Assembly (NCBI GenBank): GCA_902798695.1
Contig: CADBXK010000001.1
Coordinates: 186,001 to 250,000, forward strand
From: Oscillospiraceae bacterium
GTDB taxonomy: Bacteria; Bacillota; Clostridia; Oscillospirales; Ruminococcaceae
Length of the DNA stretch: 64,000 nucleotides
Direction of reading: 5' to 3'
The translations under genes were made by a program, and so were the position numbers. The notes under the pieces were generated by a model. It made no database searches. It was not told the DNA's origin and saw only the letters and a program-made list of their open reading frames with translations. Below, piece after piece: positions 8,441-17,453 of the stretch (positions within the stretch are counted from its first letter, which is position 1; the number at the start of each line of letters is the position of its first letter).

Positions 8441-9583
8441 ATGATTGATTTTCATTATCGTTGTTACAAATGTATGAATAAATTAAATAAGAATGTAGTT
8501 AACTGCCCTTATTGTAATAGTGCAGTACCATCAATAGAAAATTCAAAAAATTGTCTTAAACAAGGTACAGTTTTGTCTGAAAGATATATAATTGGTTCAG
8601 TTATTTCTCAAAACAATGAGAGTATAACTTATATAGCGTTAGATCAACATCTTGATATGAATGTAGCCATTAAAGAATTATTTCCGAATACATTGCTAAA
8701 TCGTATAGAATCAGGACAGGTGTGTTTGAAATCTAATCAAGACAACTTATTTGAAAACATAAAAACAAAATTCATTAACTTGTTTGAGGCTTTATCTAAA
8801 TTTAGAACCATGCCCAACATATTAAAAGTGTTTTCCGTTTTTTCGGAAAACAATACTGTGTATACAATACAGGAACTACCCAATGGTATTACTTTGAGAA
8901 AATATCTTTCTAATTATTATGGAGAATTACGCTGGGAAGATTGTTCTAATATGTTTTTAGAATTAATCAAGTCTATTCAACATTTACACAACAGTAATAT
9001 TATACATGGTGGACTATCTCCTGAAACAATATTAGTGGAAAATAATACTTTTAAAATAATCGATTTTTCCACACAATATCTTAGATTATCAAACGAAAAT
9101 GGTTTGCCAAACGAAATATATGATGGATATGCTTCTCCTGAACAATATGGTGATCAAAATTTCTTGGGCACTTATTCGGATGTTTATGGAATTGCCGCAG
9201 TAATGTATAAATCATTGACAGGAACTATGCCTATATCATCAAACACACGAGCTGAAAATGACAATCTCATACCACCAGATATATTAAATTCAGATGTTCC
9301 TAAAAATGTTTCTTTAGCTATTATGGCAGCTTTAAAATTATCTCCAAAACTTAGAACGCAGACTATGGAAGACTTTTATGCTGAAATTATTACCCCACCT
9401 CGATTGAGTCAAAAAACCACTAAAATTGAAAATATTAAAAAACCTGATGATTTTGAGCACTCTTCAGATATTGAACCAAAACAGGAAATGAATACTCATA
9501 GGATTATACTATTAACTATGCTAATTTCTACTGGTGTAGCAATGCTATCATTAGCAATAATAATTTTCATATTGTTTGGATAA
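8441..9583 (+). CDS. Zinc-ribbon, Ser/Thr kinase-fold membrane protein, probable pseudokinase
   Basis: The 380-residue protein has a zinc ribbon (Cys 8, 11, 22, 25), a eukaryotic-type protein kinase fold (about 45-320) and one C-terminal membrane helix (about 352-378), so the kinase fold faces the cytoplasm. The VAIK lysine (K78), an SPEQY activation-segment end and the metal-binding Asp (D208, in DFS) are present. However, the glycine-rich loop is degenerate, the catalytic loop reads HGGLSPET instead of HRDxxxxN (Gly for the catalytic Asp at 191, Thr for Asn at 196). I infer a pseudokinase that may bind nucleotide or act as a scaffold. It is monocistronic. GGAGG precedes the ATG. Confidence 0.75.
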   Translation: MIDFHYRCYKCMNKLNKNVVNCPYCNSAVPSIENSKNCLKQGTVLSERYIIGSVISQNNESITYIALDQHLDMNVAIKELFPNTLLNRIESGQVCLKSNQDNLFENIKTKFINLFEALSKFRTMPNILKVFSVFSENNTVYTIQELPNGITLRKYLSNYYGELRWEDCSNMFLELIKSIQHLHNSNIIHGGLSPETILVENNTFKIIDFSTQYLRLSNENGLPNEIYDGYASPEQYGDQNFLGTYSDVYGIAAVMYKSLTGTMPISSNTRAENDNLIPPDILNSDVPKNVSLAIMAALKLSPKLRTQTMEDFYAEIITPPRLSQKTTKIENIKKPDDFEHSSDIEPKQEMNTHRIILLTMLISTGVAMLSLAIIIFILFG

Positions 9584-9584
9584 A

Positions 9585-9624
9585 AAATAAGAGAGACTAC
9601 TGTTATTGAGTCTCTCTTATTTTT
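9585..9624. terminator. Terminator between the pseudokinase gene and the CD1247-like gene
   Basis: AAATAAGAGAGACT pairs with AGTCTCTCTTATTT around a 10-base loop, with A and T runs on the flanks; it can serve both convergent genes. Confidence 0.88.
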
Positions 9625-9644
9625 TATATAAAATTCTATCACTG

Positions 9645-10058
9645 CTAATCCACAGATGAATCATCTGAAATGTCTTCAAATCCAAATTCTAACTTTTCAC
9701 CACAATTAGGACAACCTATTTCTCCTTTAGAAATAATATCTTCATTTAATTTAATTACTTGCTCGCAATTCGGACAACAAACTTCATAAAGATCAGAATC
9801 ACAGTCACAACAACTACAGTCTGAATCTTCACAATTACAATCATAAACAATATCTTCTACATCAGCTAAATTTTCATCTATTTCGTCTATAACTTCACTA
9901 TGCTCTTCACAAACATTTTCTAAATCCTTAATGCTTAATGCCATATCTTCTAACAAATCTACAATAGATTTTAAAACCTTAGTTTCTTCTTTACTATCAT
10001 CTAACTTAATTCCTTCAATTAATCCTTTTATATAAGCTGCTTTTTCTGTCAAATTCAT
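9645..10058 (-). CDS. CD1247-type protein with C-terminal zinc ribbon
   Basis: A 137-residue acidic protein. Residues 1-70 are helical (NLTEKAAYIKGLIEGIK) and match the CD1247 N-terminal domain of Clostridia. A short Asp/Cys-rich stretch follows (CNCEDSDCSCCDCD), then a zinc ribbon of two CPNC motifs about 23 residues apart. It is the last gene of the rpsU-to-efp operon, 50 bases after efp; the same pairing with efp is frequent in Clostridia. The biochemical role is unknown. The dense Cys cluster ahead of the ribbon could bind an additional metal. Confidence 0.75.
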   Translation of the reverse strand: MNLTEKAAYIKGLIEGIKLDDSKEETKVLKSIVDLLEDMALSIKDLENVCEEHSEVIDEIDENLADVEDIVYDCNCEDSDCSCCDCDSDLYEVCCPNCEQVIKLNEDIISKGEIGCPNCGEKLEFGFEDISDDSSVD

Positions 10059-10108
10059 AATACAAACCTCTCTAAAAATTCATAAAATCATTCACACAAA
10101 TATAAACT

Positions 10109-10666
10109 TTATGCACGTTCCATATATTCGCCTGTTCTAGTGTCTATTCTAATTTTATCTCCCTCATTAACAAACAATGGTACTTTTATTTCTGCACCTG
10201 TTTCTAAAACAGCAGGTTTTGTTGCATTAGTTGCAGTGTTTCCTTTTAAACCTGGATCTGTTTGAGTTATTACAAGTTCAACAAAGTTTGGAGGTTCAAC
10301 ACCAAAAACATCTCCCTTATATGATAACACCTTTACTTCCATTTCTTCTTTAACAAATCTAAAACTATCTCCCAATTTACTTTCATCGATTGGTATCATA
10401 TCATAAGTTTCACAGTCCATAAAATATTTCAAATTCCCTTCAGAATAGGAATATTGCATATTTCTACGATCAATATATGCCAATGGGAACTTTTCAGTAG
10501 GATTAAAAGTTCTTTCAATTACCGTACCTGTAATTACATTTTTTATTTTAGCACGAACAAATGCCGCACCCTTTCCTGGCTTAACATGTTGAAATTCCAC
10601 AATTTGAAATACATTACCATCCATATCAAATGTTACACCATTTTTAAAATCTCCAGCCGAAATCAT
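10109..10666 (-). CDS. efp: Translation elongation factor P
   Basis: EF-P relieves ribosomes stalled at proline runs. The 185-residue, three-domain protein has the KOW-like N domain with the loop [10 protein letters not shown], whose tip residue is the lysine modified in many bacteria, and the C-terminal signature near residue 150 ([20 protein letters not shown]). Start ATG is preceded by GGAGGT. It has its own promoter inside the operon. The adjacent Xaa-Pro peptidase is a classic neighbour. Confidence 0.97.
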   Translation of the reverse strand: MISAGDFKNGVTFDMDGNVFQIVEFQHVKPGKGAAFVRAKIKNVITGTVIERTFNPTEKFPLAYIDRRNMQYSYSEGNLKYFMDCETYDMIPIDESKLGDSFRFVKEEMEVKVLSYKGDVFGVEPPNFVELVITQTDPGLKGNTATNATKPAVLETGAEIKVPLFVNEGDKIRIDTRTGEYMERA

Positions 10667-10706
10667 AAACTAACCTCCACATTTTATAATCAAAATTTCT
10701 AAAATA

Positions 10707-10735
10707 ATTCTATACTAATTAGAAAAATATTGCAA
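10707..10735 (-). promoter_or_regulatory. Internal promoter for efp and the CD1247-like gene
   Basis: TTGCAA (10730-10735) and TAGAAT (10707-10712) on the minus strand with a 17-base spacer, in the 89-base gap between the peptidase and efp. Confidence 0.6.
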
Positions 10736-10755
10736 GCATATTTTTTAATTATCAT

Positions 10756-11820
10756 TCATATACATATAAGTTCTTTTGAACATTTCGTAAAATTTTTATA
10801 ACCATTTTCAGTTATCAAAATCATATCTTCTATTCTAACTCCAAACCTGCCACTCAAATAAATGCCAGGTTCTATTGTAACAACCATTCCTTTTTTTAAC
10901 TCAATGTTTCCACGAGATGATAGAAAAGGTCTTTCATGTATATCAAGACCCACTCCATGCCCTAAACTATGTCCAAACTCACTATCGAATCCAAATTTTT
11001 TAAAATAATCTCTAACTAATCTATCTACATCGCTACAACGAATTCCTTCTTTAACTGAGTTTAATGCAAGTTTCTGCCCAGATAATACAATGCTATATAT
11101 TTCTTCTTTTTCCGAAGATAATTCTCCAACACACACTGTTCTAGTCATATCACTATGATAGCCATCAACAATTGCTCCAAAATCCATTGTAATAAGGTCA
11201 CCTTTCTGAATTGGCTTATATGACGGAACACCGTGTGGCAAGGAAGAATTTGAGCCCGAAACAACGATAGTATCAAAAGATAAACCTTCTGAATTATTTA
11301 AAATAAAAGTATTCAAGTTACGTGCAATATCCAGTTCTGTTTTCCCCTCAGATATAAAATTTAACACACTATTAAAAGCCGCTTCTGTTACTTCTTGAGC
11401 ATGCTCTATTTTTTTTATTTCATAATCGGTTTTAACCATTCGCAAATCTAAAATAATATCATCAAATCTATCGTCAGTTATAAAAGTAATATCTTTAAAT
11501 CTCTTTTTATAATTTTCCAAAGTTTTCACAGCAACATAACTACTTTCAATCGCTACACTGCTGAAACCATTCACTTCAAATATATTCGCTAACTCAGCAT
11601 TTAAATCTTTAAAACATATTACAGATATATCCTTAATAACCGATTTGGCCATCTCATAATACCTAAAATCAGTTAGTAAATAAGCATCACTATGGGTAAC
11701 AACTAAAACACCATCTGTTAACGAAAATCTAGTAAAATACTTTATATTTATGCTACTGCTTATTACACCACAATCTATATCAGGTGGTAATTTTCTCATA
11801 AGATCAAATAACTTTTGCAT
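10756..11820 (-). CDS. Xaa-Pro aminopeptidase (M24 family)
   Basis: Cytoplasmic metallopeptidase that removes an N-terminal residue before proline. The 354-residue protein has the creatinase-like N domain and a pita-bread catalytic domain. The five metal ligands are visible: Asp in MDFGAIVDGYHSD (two), His in GHGVGLDIHERP, Glu in TIEPGIY and Glu in RIEDMI. The fit is equally good to the PepP and PepQ groups, so no symbol is given. It lies between aroQ and efp, 33 bases after aroQ, as in many Firmicutes (yqhT-efp). The ribosome site is weak. Confidence 0.92.
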   Translation of the reverse strand: MQKLFDLMRKLPPDIDCGVISSSINIKYFTRFSLTDGVLVVTHSDAYLLTDFRYYEMAKSVIKDISVICFKDLNAELANIFEVNGFSSVAIESSYVAVKTLENYKKRFKDITFITDDRFDDIILDLRMVKTDYEIKKIEHAQEVTEAAFNSVLNFISEGKTELDIARNLNTFILNNSEGLSFDTIVVSGSNSSLPHGVPSYKPIQKGDLITMDFGAIVDGYHSDMTRTVCVGELSSEKEEIYSIVLSGQKLALNSVKEGIRCSDVDRLVRDYFKKFGFDSEFGHSLGHGVGLDIHERPFLSSRGNIELKKGMVVTIEPGIYLSGRFGVRIEDMILITENGYKNFTKCSKELICI

Positions 11821-11853
11821 TTACTCTAATATACCCTTTCTATGTGAAAGTAA

Positions 11854-12303
11854 TCATATTAAATCTTTAATAGCAGAAACCGCTAAAAAATAACTATATT
11901 TTCCAAATCCAACTATGCTTCCTGCACAAACTGGGGTAATGATCGATTTACTTCTAAACTCTTCTCTGTTGTATATATTAGAACAATGAACCTCAACACA
12001 CGGTATATGTATGGCTGCAATAGCATCTCTTATGGCAATACTATAGTGTGTATATGCACCAGCATTTATTACTATGCCATCAACCTCTTCCCTAGCTTGC
12101 TGAATAGCATCTATTATATTTCCTTCACTATTGGACTGAAAAACCACACAATCAAGACCTATTTCATTGGCTTTTTCAGTAATCTGTTGATTGATTGAAG
12201 ATATACTTTCTTTTCCATAAATTGAAGTTTCACGGATCCCAAGCAAATTCACATTCGGACCATGTATCACTAAAATTTTTTTTCTAATAATTCTGTTTTT
12301 CAA
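11854..12303 (-). CDS. aroQ: 3-dehydroquinate dehydratase, type II
   Basis: Third step of the shikimate pathway, converting 3-dehydroquinate to 3-dehydroshikimate. The 149-residue protein has the type II signatures: HGPNVNLLGIRE near the N-terminus, the catalytic Tyr in IYG, NAGAYTHYSIAIRDA, and EVHCSNIYNREEFR with the catalytic His. Translation begins at TTG, placed eight bases after AAAGGAGG, giving about ten extra basic residues before the usual start. Confidence 0.95.
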   Translation of the reverse strand: MKNRIIRKKILVIHGPNVNLLGIRETSIYGKESISSINQQITEKANEIGLDCVVFQSNSEGNIIDAIQQAREEVDGIVINAGAYTHYSIAIRDAIAAIHIPCVEVHCSNIYNREEFRSKSIITPVCAGSIVGFGKYSYFLAVSAIKDLI

Positions 12304-12341
12304 TTAAAATCCTCCTTTAAAAACAAGAACTAACAATTTCA

Positions 12342-13181
12342 TTATAAAAATTGCCTATACATTTCTTGCATTTTTTGAGCATCTTCCGCCTGAGTTCCAG
12401 AAGATTCACATATAAAAGTCGGAGATAAACCTCGTTTGGCGATCAACTCAGCTAAAGGCTCAAAATCAGGACCATATTCCGTATCTTCAAAAGTTAGATG
12501 TTTCTTCTCTCCTCCTGGAATTGTATACTCTATCTTCGAAAAATGAGAATGGAACACTTTTAAACGATCATAACCCAATTTATTTTCTATACTATCTAGA
12601 ATTTTAACATAAGCATCAGAACTGTTAATTTTGCCAAAAGTTCTAGCATTTAAATGTCCAAAATCGATGCAAGGAATCATGTTATTGGAAATTTCACATA
12701 AAGACAAAACTTCATCTAAAGTTCCTAATTGATTCACCTTCCCCATAGTTTCAGGACAAATAAAAATATCATCTAAATTTTCTTCTTTTAATGCCAAAAT
12801 TGCTTTAGAAATTGTTTCTTTAGCCAAATTCAAAGCCAATTGCCTGTCAATCTTTCCGCATGATCCAGAATGAACAACCACTCTAGTCGCTCCCATACAC
12901 TTAGCAATTTTCGCAGTTTGAAGTATATATTTAACACTATTGTTTCTTTTTTCTTCCTCCACACTAGAAAGTGAAATATAATAAGGCGCATGAACAGATA
13001 ATTTTATTTCTTTCATAGACTTTCCAAATTCTTCTGCAGTTTTAGAAGAAATTCGAACTCCTCTGCCACACTGATATTCATATGCCCCAAGATCAAAAGA
13101 CCTTAAATATTCAAAAACACTGACATTCTTTTTGTTTCTATAGCTATCCGAATTACCAGCTGGTCCAAAAATTGCTCCCAT
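12342..13181 (-). CDS. TIM-barrel AP endonuclease family 2 (endonuclease IV-like) protein
   Basis: A 279-residue protein of the xylose isomerase-like/Nfo barrel family. Likely metal ligands are visible along the chain: SVHAPYY, VVHSG, CPETMG, IDFGHLNAR, FHSHFSKI and CESSG, which follow the order of the Zn ligands in endonuclease IV. Endonuclease IV cuts DNA at abasic sites; members of this shorter clostridial group are annotated that way, but the activity is not certain. Its start overlaps the yqeG stop codon by one base, so the two are translationally coupled. Confidence 0.75.
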   Translation of the reverse strand: MGAIFGPAGNSDSYRNKKNVSVFEYLRSFDLGAYEYQCGRGVRISSKTAEEFGKSMKEIKLSVHAPYYISLSSVEEEKRNNSVKYILQTAKIAKCMGATRVVVHSGSCGKIDRQLALNLAKETISKAILALKEENLDDIFICPETMGKVNQLGTLDEVLSLCEISNNMIPCIDFGHLNARTFGKINSSDAYVKILDSIENKLGYDRLKVFHSHFSKIEYTIPGGEKKHLTFEDTEYGPDFEPLAELIAKRGLSPTFICESSGTQAEDAQKMQEMYRQFL

Positions 13182-13675
13182 TATTTCTTATCACCCTTAC
13201 CATATCGAGTTATAAATGGCTTTTCCAATAATCTTTTTATTCTCCAAAAATGCCCTTTTTCCTCAATAAAAGGCTTAACCAATATTGTTTTAAAGCCATT
13301 TAACTTACCACCAAATACATCCGTAAAAATTTGATCTCCCACAATCGCCACTTTATCTTTATCAATTTTTAATAGTTTTAAAGCTTTTTTTAATCCAAAA
13401 GGCAATGGCTTTAAACTCATAGCAACATAGTTTAAGTTTAATAATGATGCAAACGGCTTTATGCTACTATGGAAGTTGTTTGAAGCTACAATTAACTTTA
13501 TTCCTGCATTTTGCATGCTATTAACCCACTCTACCACCCCATCATATGGATTTTTACCTCGATACTCTCTTAAAGTATTATCAACATCCAGAATAAGCGC
13601 CTCAACGCCCATATTATTTAAAACATCTGGGGTAATATCAAATACAGAAGACAAATATAAATCTGGTATTAACAT
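13181..13675 (-). CDS. yqeG: YqeG family HAD-type phosphatase
   Basis: A 164-residue HAD-superfamily protein. Motif I LILDVDNTLREY carries the nucleophile Asp and DxD; motif II is VASNN; motif III/IV is the lysine region followed by VAIVGDQIFTDVFGGK. This matches YqeG of Bacillus, a presumed phosphatase of unknown substrate, related to mitochondrial PGP phosphatase. It lies between rpsU and the endonuclease-like gene. TTTGGAG precedes the ATG. Confidence 0.88.
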   Translation of the reverse strand: MLIPDLYLSSVFDITPDVLNNMGVEALILDVDNTLREYRGKNPYDGVVEWVNSMQNAGIKLIVASNNFHSSIKPFASLLNLNYVAMSLKPLPFGLKKALKLLKIDKDKVAIVGDQIFTDVFGGKLNGFKTILVKPFIEEKGHFWRIKRLLEKPFITRYGKGDKK

Positions 13676-13704
13676 TAAAAAACTCCAAAAATAATTATTT
13701 TATG

Positions 13705-13736
13705 TATAAAATAAAACCCGATTTATAACTCGGGTT
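13705..13736 (-). terminator. Terminator after rpsU
   Basis: AACCCGA (13715-13721) pairs with TCGGGTT (13730-13736); read on the minus strand it is followed by TTTTATTTTAT. It is short, so some transcription may continue into yqeG, which has no promoter of its own that I can see. Confidence 0.6.
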
Positions 13737-13747
13737 CAATAAAAATT

Positions 13748-13924
13748 TTACTTAAATTTACGTTTGCGAGCTGCCTCTGATTTTTTCTTACGCCTAACAG
13801 ATGGCTTCTCGTAATGTTCTCTTTTTCTAATTTCTGATATAATACCAGACTTAGCGCAAGATCTTTTGAATCTTCTTAACGCACTGTCCAAAGACTCATT
13901 ATCTTTAACACGAATTTCCGACAC
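13748..13924 (-). CDS. rpsU: 30S ribosomal protein S21
   Basis: Small basic ribosomal protein; 58 residues with the canonical [20 protein letters not shown] start and a very basic KRKFK tail. The start is GTG at 13924, seven bases after AGGGAGG. A longer frame from 13966 would add an unlikely Cys-rich extension across the ribosome site. Confidence 0.95.
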   Translation of the reverse strand: MSEIRVKDNESLDSALRRFKRSCAKSGIISEIRKREHYEKPSVRRKKKSEAARKRKFK

Positions 13925-13990
13925 TTTATTCCCTCCCTTTGCTCCACAGCAGGGATTATTTCCCATATAATGTAATCTAACGATAAGTTA

Positions 13991-14019
13991 ATTATAGTAC
14001 ATAACAACGAATAAGTCAA
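13991..14019 (-). promoter_or_regulatory. Sigma-A promoter of rpsU
   Basis: TTGACT (14014-14019) and TATAAT (13991-13996) on the minus strand, 17-base spacer. Confidence 0.8.
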
Positions 14020-14073
14020 GCATATTTTTAACAAAACCCCTTTAATATAATATAAAACTAGACATATAACCTT

Positions 14074-14101
14074 TTGCGATTTAGATATTATCTGCTATAA
14101 T
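14074..14101 (+). promoter_or_regulatory. Sigma-A-type promoter of addBA
   Basis: TTGCGA (14074-14079) and TATAAT (14096-14101) with a 16-base spacer, 41 bases before the addB start. Confidence 0.6.
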
Positions 14102-14141
14102 ATTAGAAACATTAAATTTATTAAAGTTAGGAATTTTAGTT

Positions 14142-17100
14142 ATGGTTTCATTTATTTTAGGAACTGGGAGCAGCGATTTTATAAATCACTTAAATCAACA
14201 AATTAAAAAATCTAATAAAAAAGATATTATTATTATTGTACCTGAACAATATTCGTTTTCCGCCGAAAAATATGTGCAATTTAACTTAAATGAATTAACT
14301 AAAAACATAAATGTTTTTAGTTTTAAGAGACTATCTCACCATATATTTAAAAAATATGGTGGTTTGGCTGGTGAGTATGCTTCAAAAATCTCAAAAATCT
14401 CAATAGTAAATTTAATTTTATATGAATTTAAAGATAAATTTAAAATATATAGCAAATTAATGTACAAACCAGGATTTTCCGAAATGCTTCTAGATAGCAT
14501 TGAACAAATTAAAAATAGTGGTATTTCTATTACAAACTTACAATCCAAATTACCAATATTAACAGACAAAAATTTAAAATTAAAAACAAGTGAATTCCTA
14601 CAAATATTTTTTGCATATAACGCCTATTTAAAAGCATATTACAGAGATTCAAACGATGATATTGCACGAGCAAATAAGCTAGCTAATGAAAACAATTTTT
14701 TCTACGAAAAAGAAATTTACTTTGAAAAATTTTTATCTTTTAGCGGTGCACAATTTCAATTTATATCCACAATGATAAATCAAACTGATGTTTCGTTTTC
14801 TTTATACTACGAAGATAAAGAGCCACTATTTGAAACTACCAGATCAACAATTAATAAAATTAAATATATGGCAAAACAAAAAAATATTAAATTCCAGAAT
14901 TTTATGGTAAATTTTACAATACCTAAATCACCCGAAATATATGCTGCTGAAAAAAACATATTAAGAACTAAGCCTATATCAGTAAATAACAAATCTGCGT
15001 CTGTTAAAAATATAAATGTAATTATTGCTAGAAATAAATACGAAGAAGTAAACTACATTTTGTCTACAATTATTCATTTGGTTCAAAAAGGAATGAAATA
15101 TTCAGACATAGTTTTATTAACTAGAAGTTTAAATAAATATAAAAATGTTTTAGTTAGTGCTCTAAAAAATTATAACATTCCATACTTTATTGACGAAACC
15201 TCATCTGCAGAAAATATGCAATTAATTAATTTTTGTTATAATTTACTCTCTTTAACAGATAGTTTTAACATTGAAACATGCTTAAGTCTTTTAAATTTAG
15301 ATTTGACATTATTTACAACAGAAGAAATCTCAATATTTGAAAATTATATATATACATGGAACATAGATTCTAAAACAATAAAAAATGAATTCAAAAATAA
15401 TCCTAGAGGCTTTATTCCAAAAGAAAATGTAGATTCCAACGACGAAACAAACTTAAAAACTGCAGAAAAAATTCGTGCAACAATCATAGAGGCTATAAAT
15501 ATAATAAATCTCAGCAATGATTCATCTAAAGAAATAGCAGCTAACATATTAAAAGCCTTAGAAATATTAGGAGTTAAAGATTATTTAAAAACTCATGAAT
15601 GCTCAGATCAAGACATTACAAACAACTTAACTATGCAATGGAATATACTTATTGATATATTAGAAACTATATATAAAATAACAAAAGACATTTCCATTTC
15701 TAAAAAACAATACAAACTTTTGTTTGAAAATGCAATAAAAAATATAGATACTGGGCAAATTCCTAAAACTTTAAATTCCCTTTTGATTGGTTCAATAGAA
15801 AGAACCATAGTAGACAATCCTCAAGCAACTTTCATTATTGGCGCGAATGATGGAGAGTTTCCATACAAATCTACCTCCAATGGAATATTCACAGACAGTG
15901 ATTTAATCAAATTTGAAAAAATCGATATCAAATTTGGAAATACAATACTGGAAAAAGATTCACTAGAACGACTAATCGCATATAGAACAATTTGTTCTCC
16001 ATCCAAACTACTTTATATATCAGCAAAAACCTCAGATATTGGTGAATCAAATGTATATCCATCAGAGATAATCTCAGATTTAATAAAAATATTTGGTGAT
16101 AAAATAGTTCATTACATAGATGAAAAAGACATCATATTCCAGTGTTTAACTGACAAAAGTGCTTTTTTACAACTGTCACATCATTTTAATGACCACTCAA
16201 AAGAATCAGAGTCTTTAAAAGAATATTTTAATACCAATAAAAATTACAGTAATCATATTTCAATAATGAATTCAGCTGAAAATAACAGACAATTAAAGGA
16301 ATTGCCTAATAATTTTTTTCCAAAAACTATTTCACCTTCGCAAATAGAACAATTCTACAAATGTCCTTTTTCATATTATTGTAAATATGGTCTAAAAATC
16401 AACCCTCGTTCTCAAACAAATTTAGATTCTCCTAATATTGGTCTGATAGTACACTACATATTAGAAAAAGTTATATCAATTCCCAATTTCCTAGATATGC
16501 CTAAAGACGAAATAAAGACTAATATAGAAAACCAATTATCAAAATATATTGAAAATAATTTGGGCGGGGGAAAAAATAAATCTGCAAAATTTATCCAAAC
16601 ATGTAACAACTTAGTAAAAATTTTATTAGAATTATGCGAAAACATAAAAAATGAACTTAATCTAAGTAAATATAAACCAATTAAATTTGAATACGAAATA
16701 TCCAATAGTTCAAAAACTAAGTGTCTAAAAGTCCCTATAAATTATGACTTTTCAATATATGTAGGCGGAAAAATTGACAGAATAGATATGTGTACTATTG
16801 ATAACAAAAAATATATTAGAATTATTGACTATAAAACCGGAAATAAGTCCATTAATTTTACCGACTTACAAAGAGGCTTAAATCTCCAAATGTTAATATA
16901 TCTTTTTGCAATTTATCAAAATGGCGAAAAAGAATTTGGAGATTTTGTTCCTGCGGGAATATTATATATGCCAGCAACTGGAACAATGAAAAACTATGCA
17001 ATTTCTGAAAGAAATCCTAGCGATGAAAAAATTAAAGAAACAATCAAAAAAGGCTTTAGAAAAAATGGGTTAATATTAAATTCACCAGAAAATATCGAAG

Positions 17101-17453
17101 CAATGGAAAAAATAGAAGACGGTAACTATGGACAATATATTCCTTTAAGAATTTCTAAAGACGGTAAAATTTTTAAAAATGATGCAGAAAAATTTCTAAT
17201 ATCTAAATTTGAATTAGATGCCTTATTCGTATTTGTAAAAAATCAAATAAAAAAAATGTATCGTTCTTTAATGAATGGAGTAATAGAACAAGCACCTATT
17301 AGTATATCTGAAAATAAAACTATATCTTGTGACTATTGCGATTATAAAGAAATTTGTAATCCAGAAAACATAAAACATGTTCCAAACATAAAAAATATAA
17401 CTAAATCGGAATTTTTTGATATATTGAGTGAGGAGATAAGAAATAAATTATGA
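14142..17453 (+). CDS. addB: AddB subunit of the AddAB helicase-nuclease
   Basis: Partner of AddA in processing double-strand breaks for recombination. The 1103-residue protein has an inactivated helicase-like N-terminus and a C-terminal RecB-type nuclease. The nuclease motif shows RIDMCTIDNKKYIRIIDYKTG near residue 880; the iron-sulfur staple is formed by a Cys in EQFYKCPF (about 745) and the terminal cluster CDYCDYKEIC (about 1065). The P-loop region at the N-terminus reads LGTGSSDF where Bacillus AddB has GRSGSGKT, so the nucleotide-binding lysine is missing, as in RexB proteins. Its stop overlaps the addA start by four bases. Confidence 0.92.
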   Translation: MVSFILGTGSSDFINHLNQQIKKSNKKDIIIIVPEQYSFSAEKYVQFNLNELTKNINVFSFKRLSHHIFKKYGGLAGEYASKISKISIVNLILYEFKDKFKIYSKLMYKPGFSEMLLDSIEQIKNSGISITNLQSKLPILTDKNLKLKTSEFLQIFFAYNAYLKAYYRDSNDDIARANKLANENNFFYEKEIYFEKFLSFSGAQFQFISTMINQTDVSFSLYYEDKEPLFETTRSTINKIKYMAKQKNIKFQNFMVNFTIPKSPEIYAAEKNILRTKPISVNNKSASVKNINVIIARNKYEEVNYILSTIIHLVQKGMKYSDIVLLTRSLNKYKNVLVSALKNYNIPYFIDETSSAENMQLINFCYNLLSLTDSFNIETCLSLLNLDLTLFTTEEISIFENYIYTWNIDSKTIKNEFKNNPRGFIPKENVDSNDETNLKTAEKIRATIIEAINIINLSNDSSKEIAANILKALEILGVKDYLKTHECSDQDITNNLTMQWNILIDILETIYKITKDISISKKQYKLLFENAIKNIDTGQIPKTLNSLLIGSIERTIVDNPQATFIIGANDGEFPYKSTSNGIFTDSDLIKFEKIDIKFGNTILEKDSLERLIAYRTICSPSKLLYISAKTSDIGESNVYPSEIISDLIKIFGDKIVHYIDEKDIIFQCLTDKSAFLQLSHHFNDHSKESESLKEYFNTNKNYSNHISIMNSAENNRQLKELPNNFFPKTISPSQIEQFYKCPFSYYCKYGLKINPRSQTNLDSPNIGLIVHYILEKVISIPNFLDMPKDEIKTNIENQLSKYIENNLGGGKNKSAKFIQTCNNLVKILLELCENIKNELNLSKYKPIKFEYEISNSSKTKCLKVPINYDFSIYVGGKIDRIDMCTIDNKKYIRIIDYKTGNKSINFTDLQRGLNLQMLIYLFAIYQNGEKEFGDFVPAGILYMPATGTMKNYAISERNPSDEKIKETIKKGFRKNGLILNSPENIEAMEKIEDGNYGQYIPLRISKDGKIFKNDAEKFLISKFELDALFVFVKNQIKKMYRSLMNGVIEQAPISISENKTISCDYCDYKEICNPENIKHVPNIKNITKSEFFDILSEEIRNKL

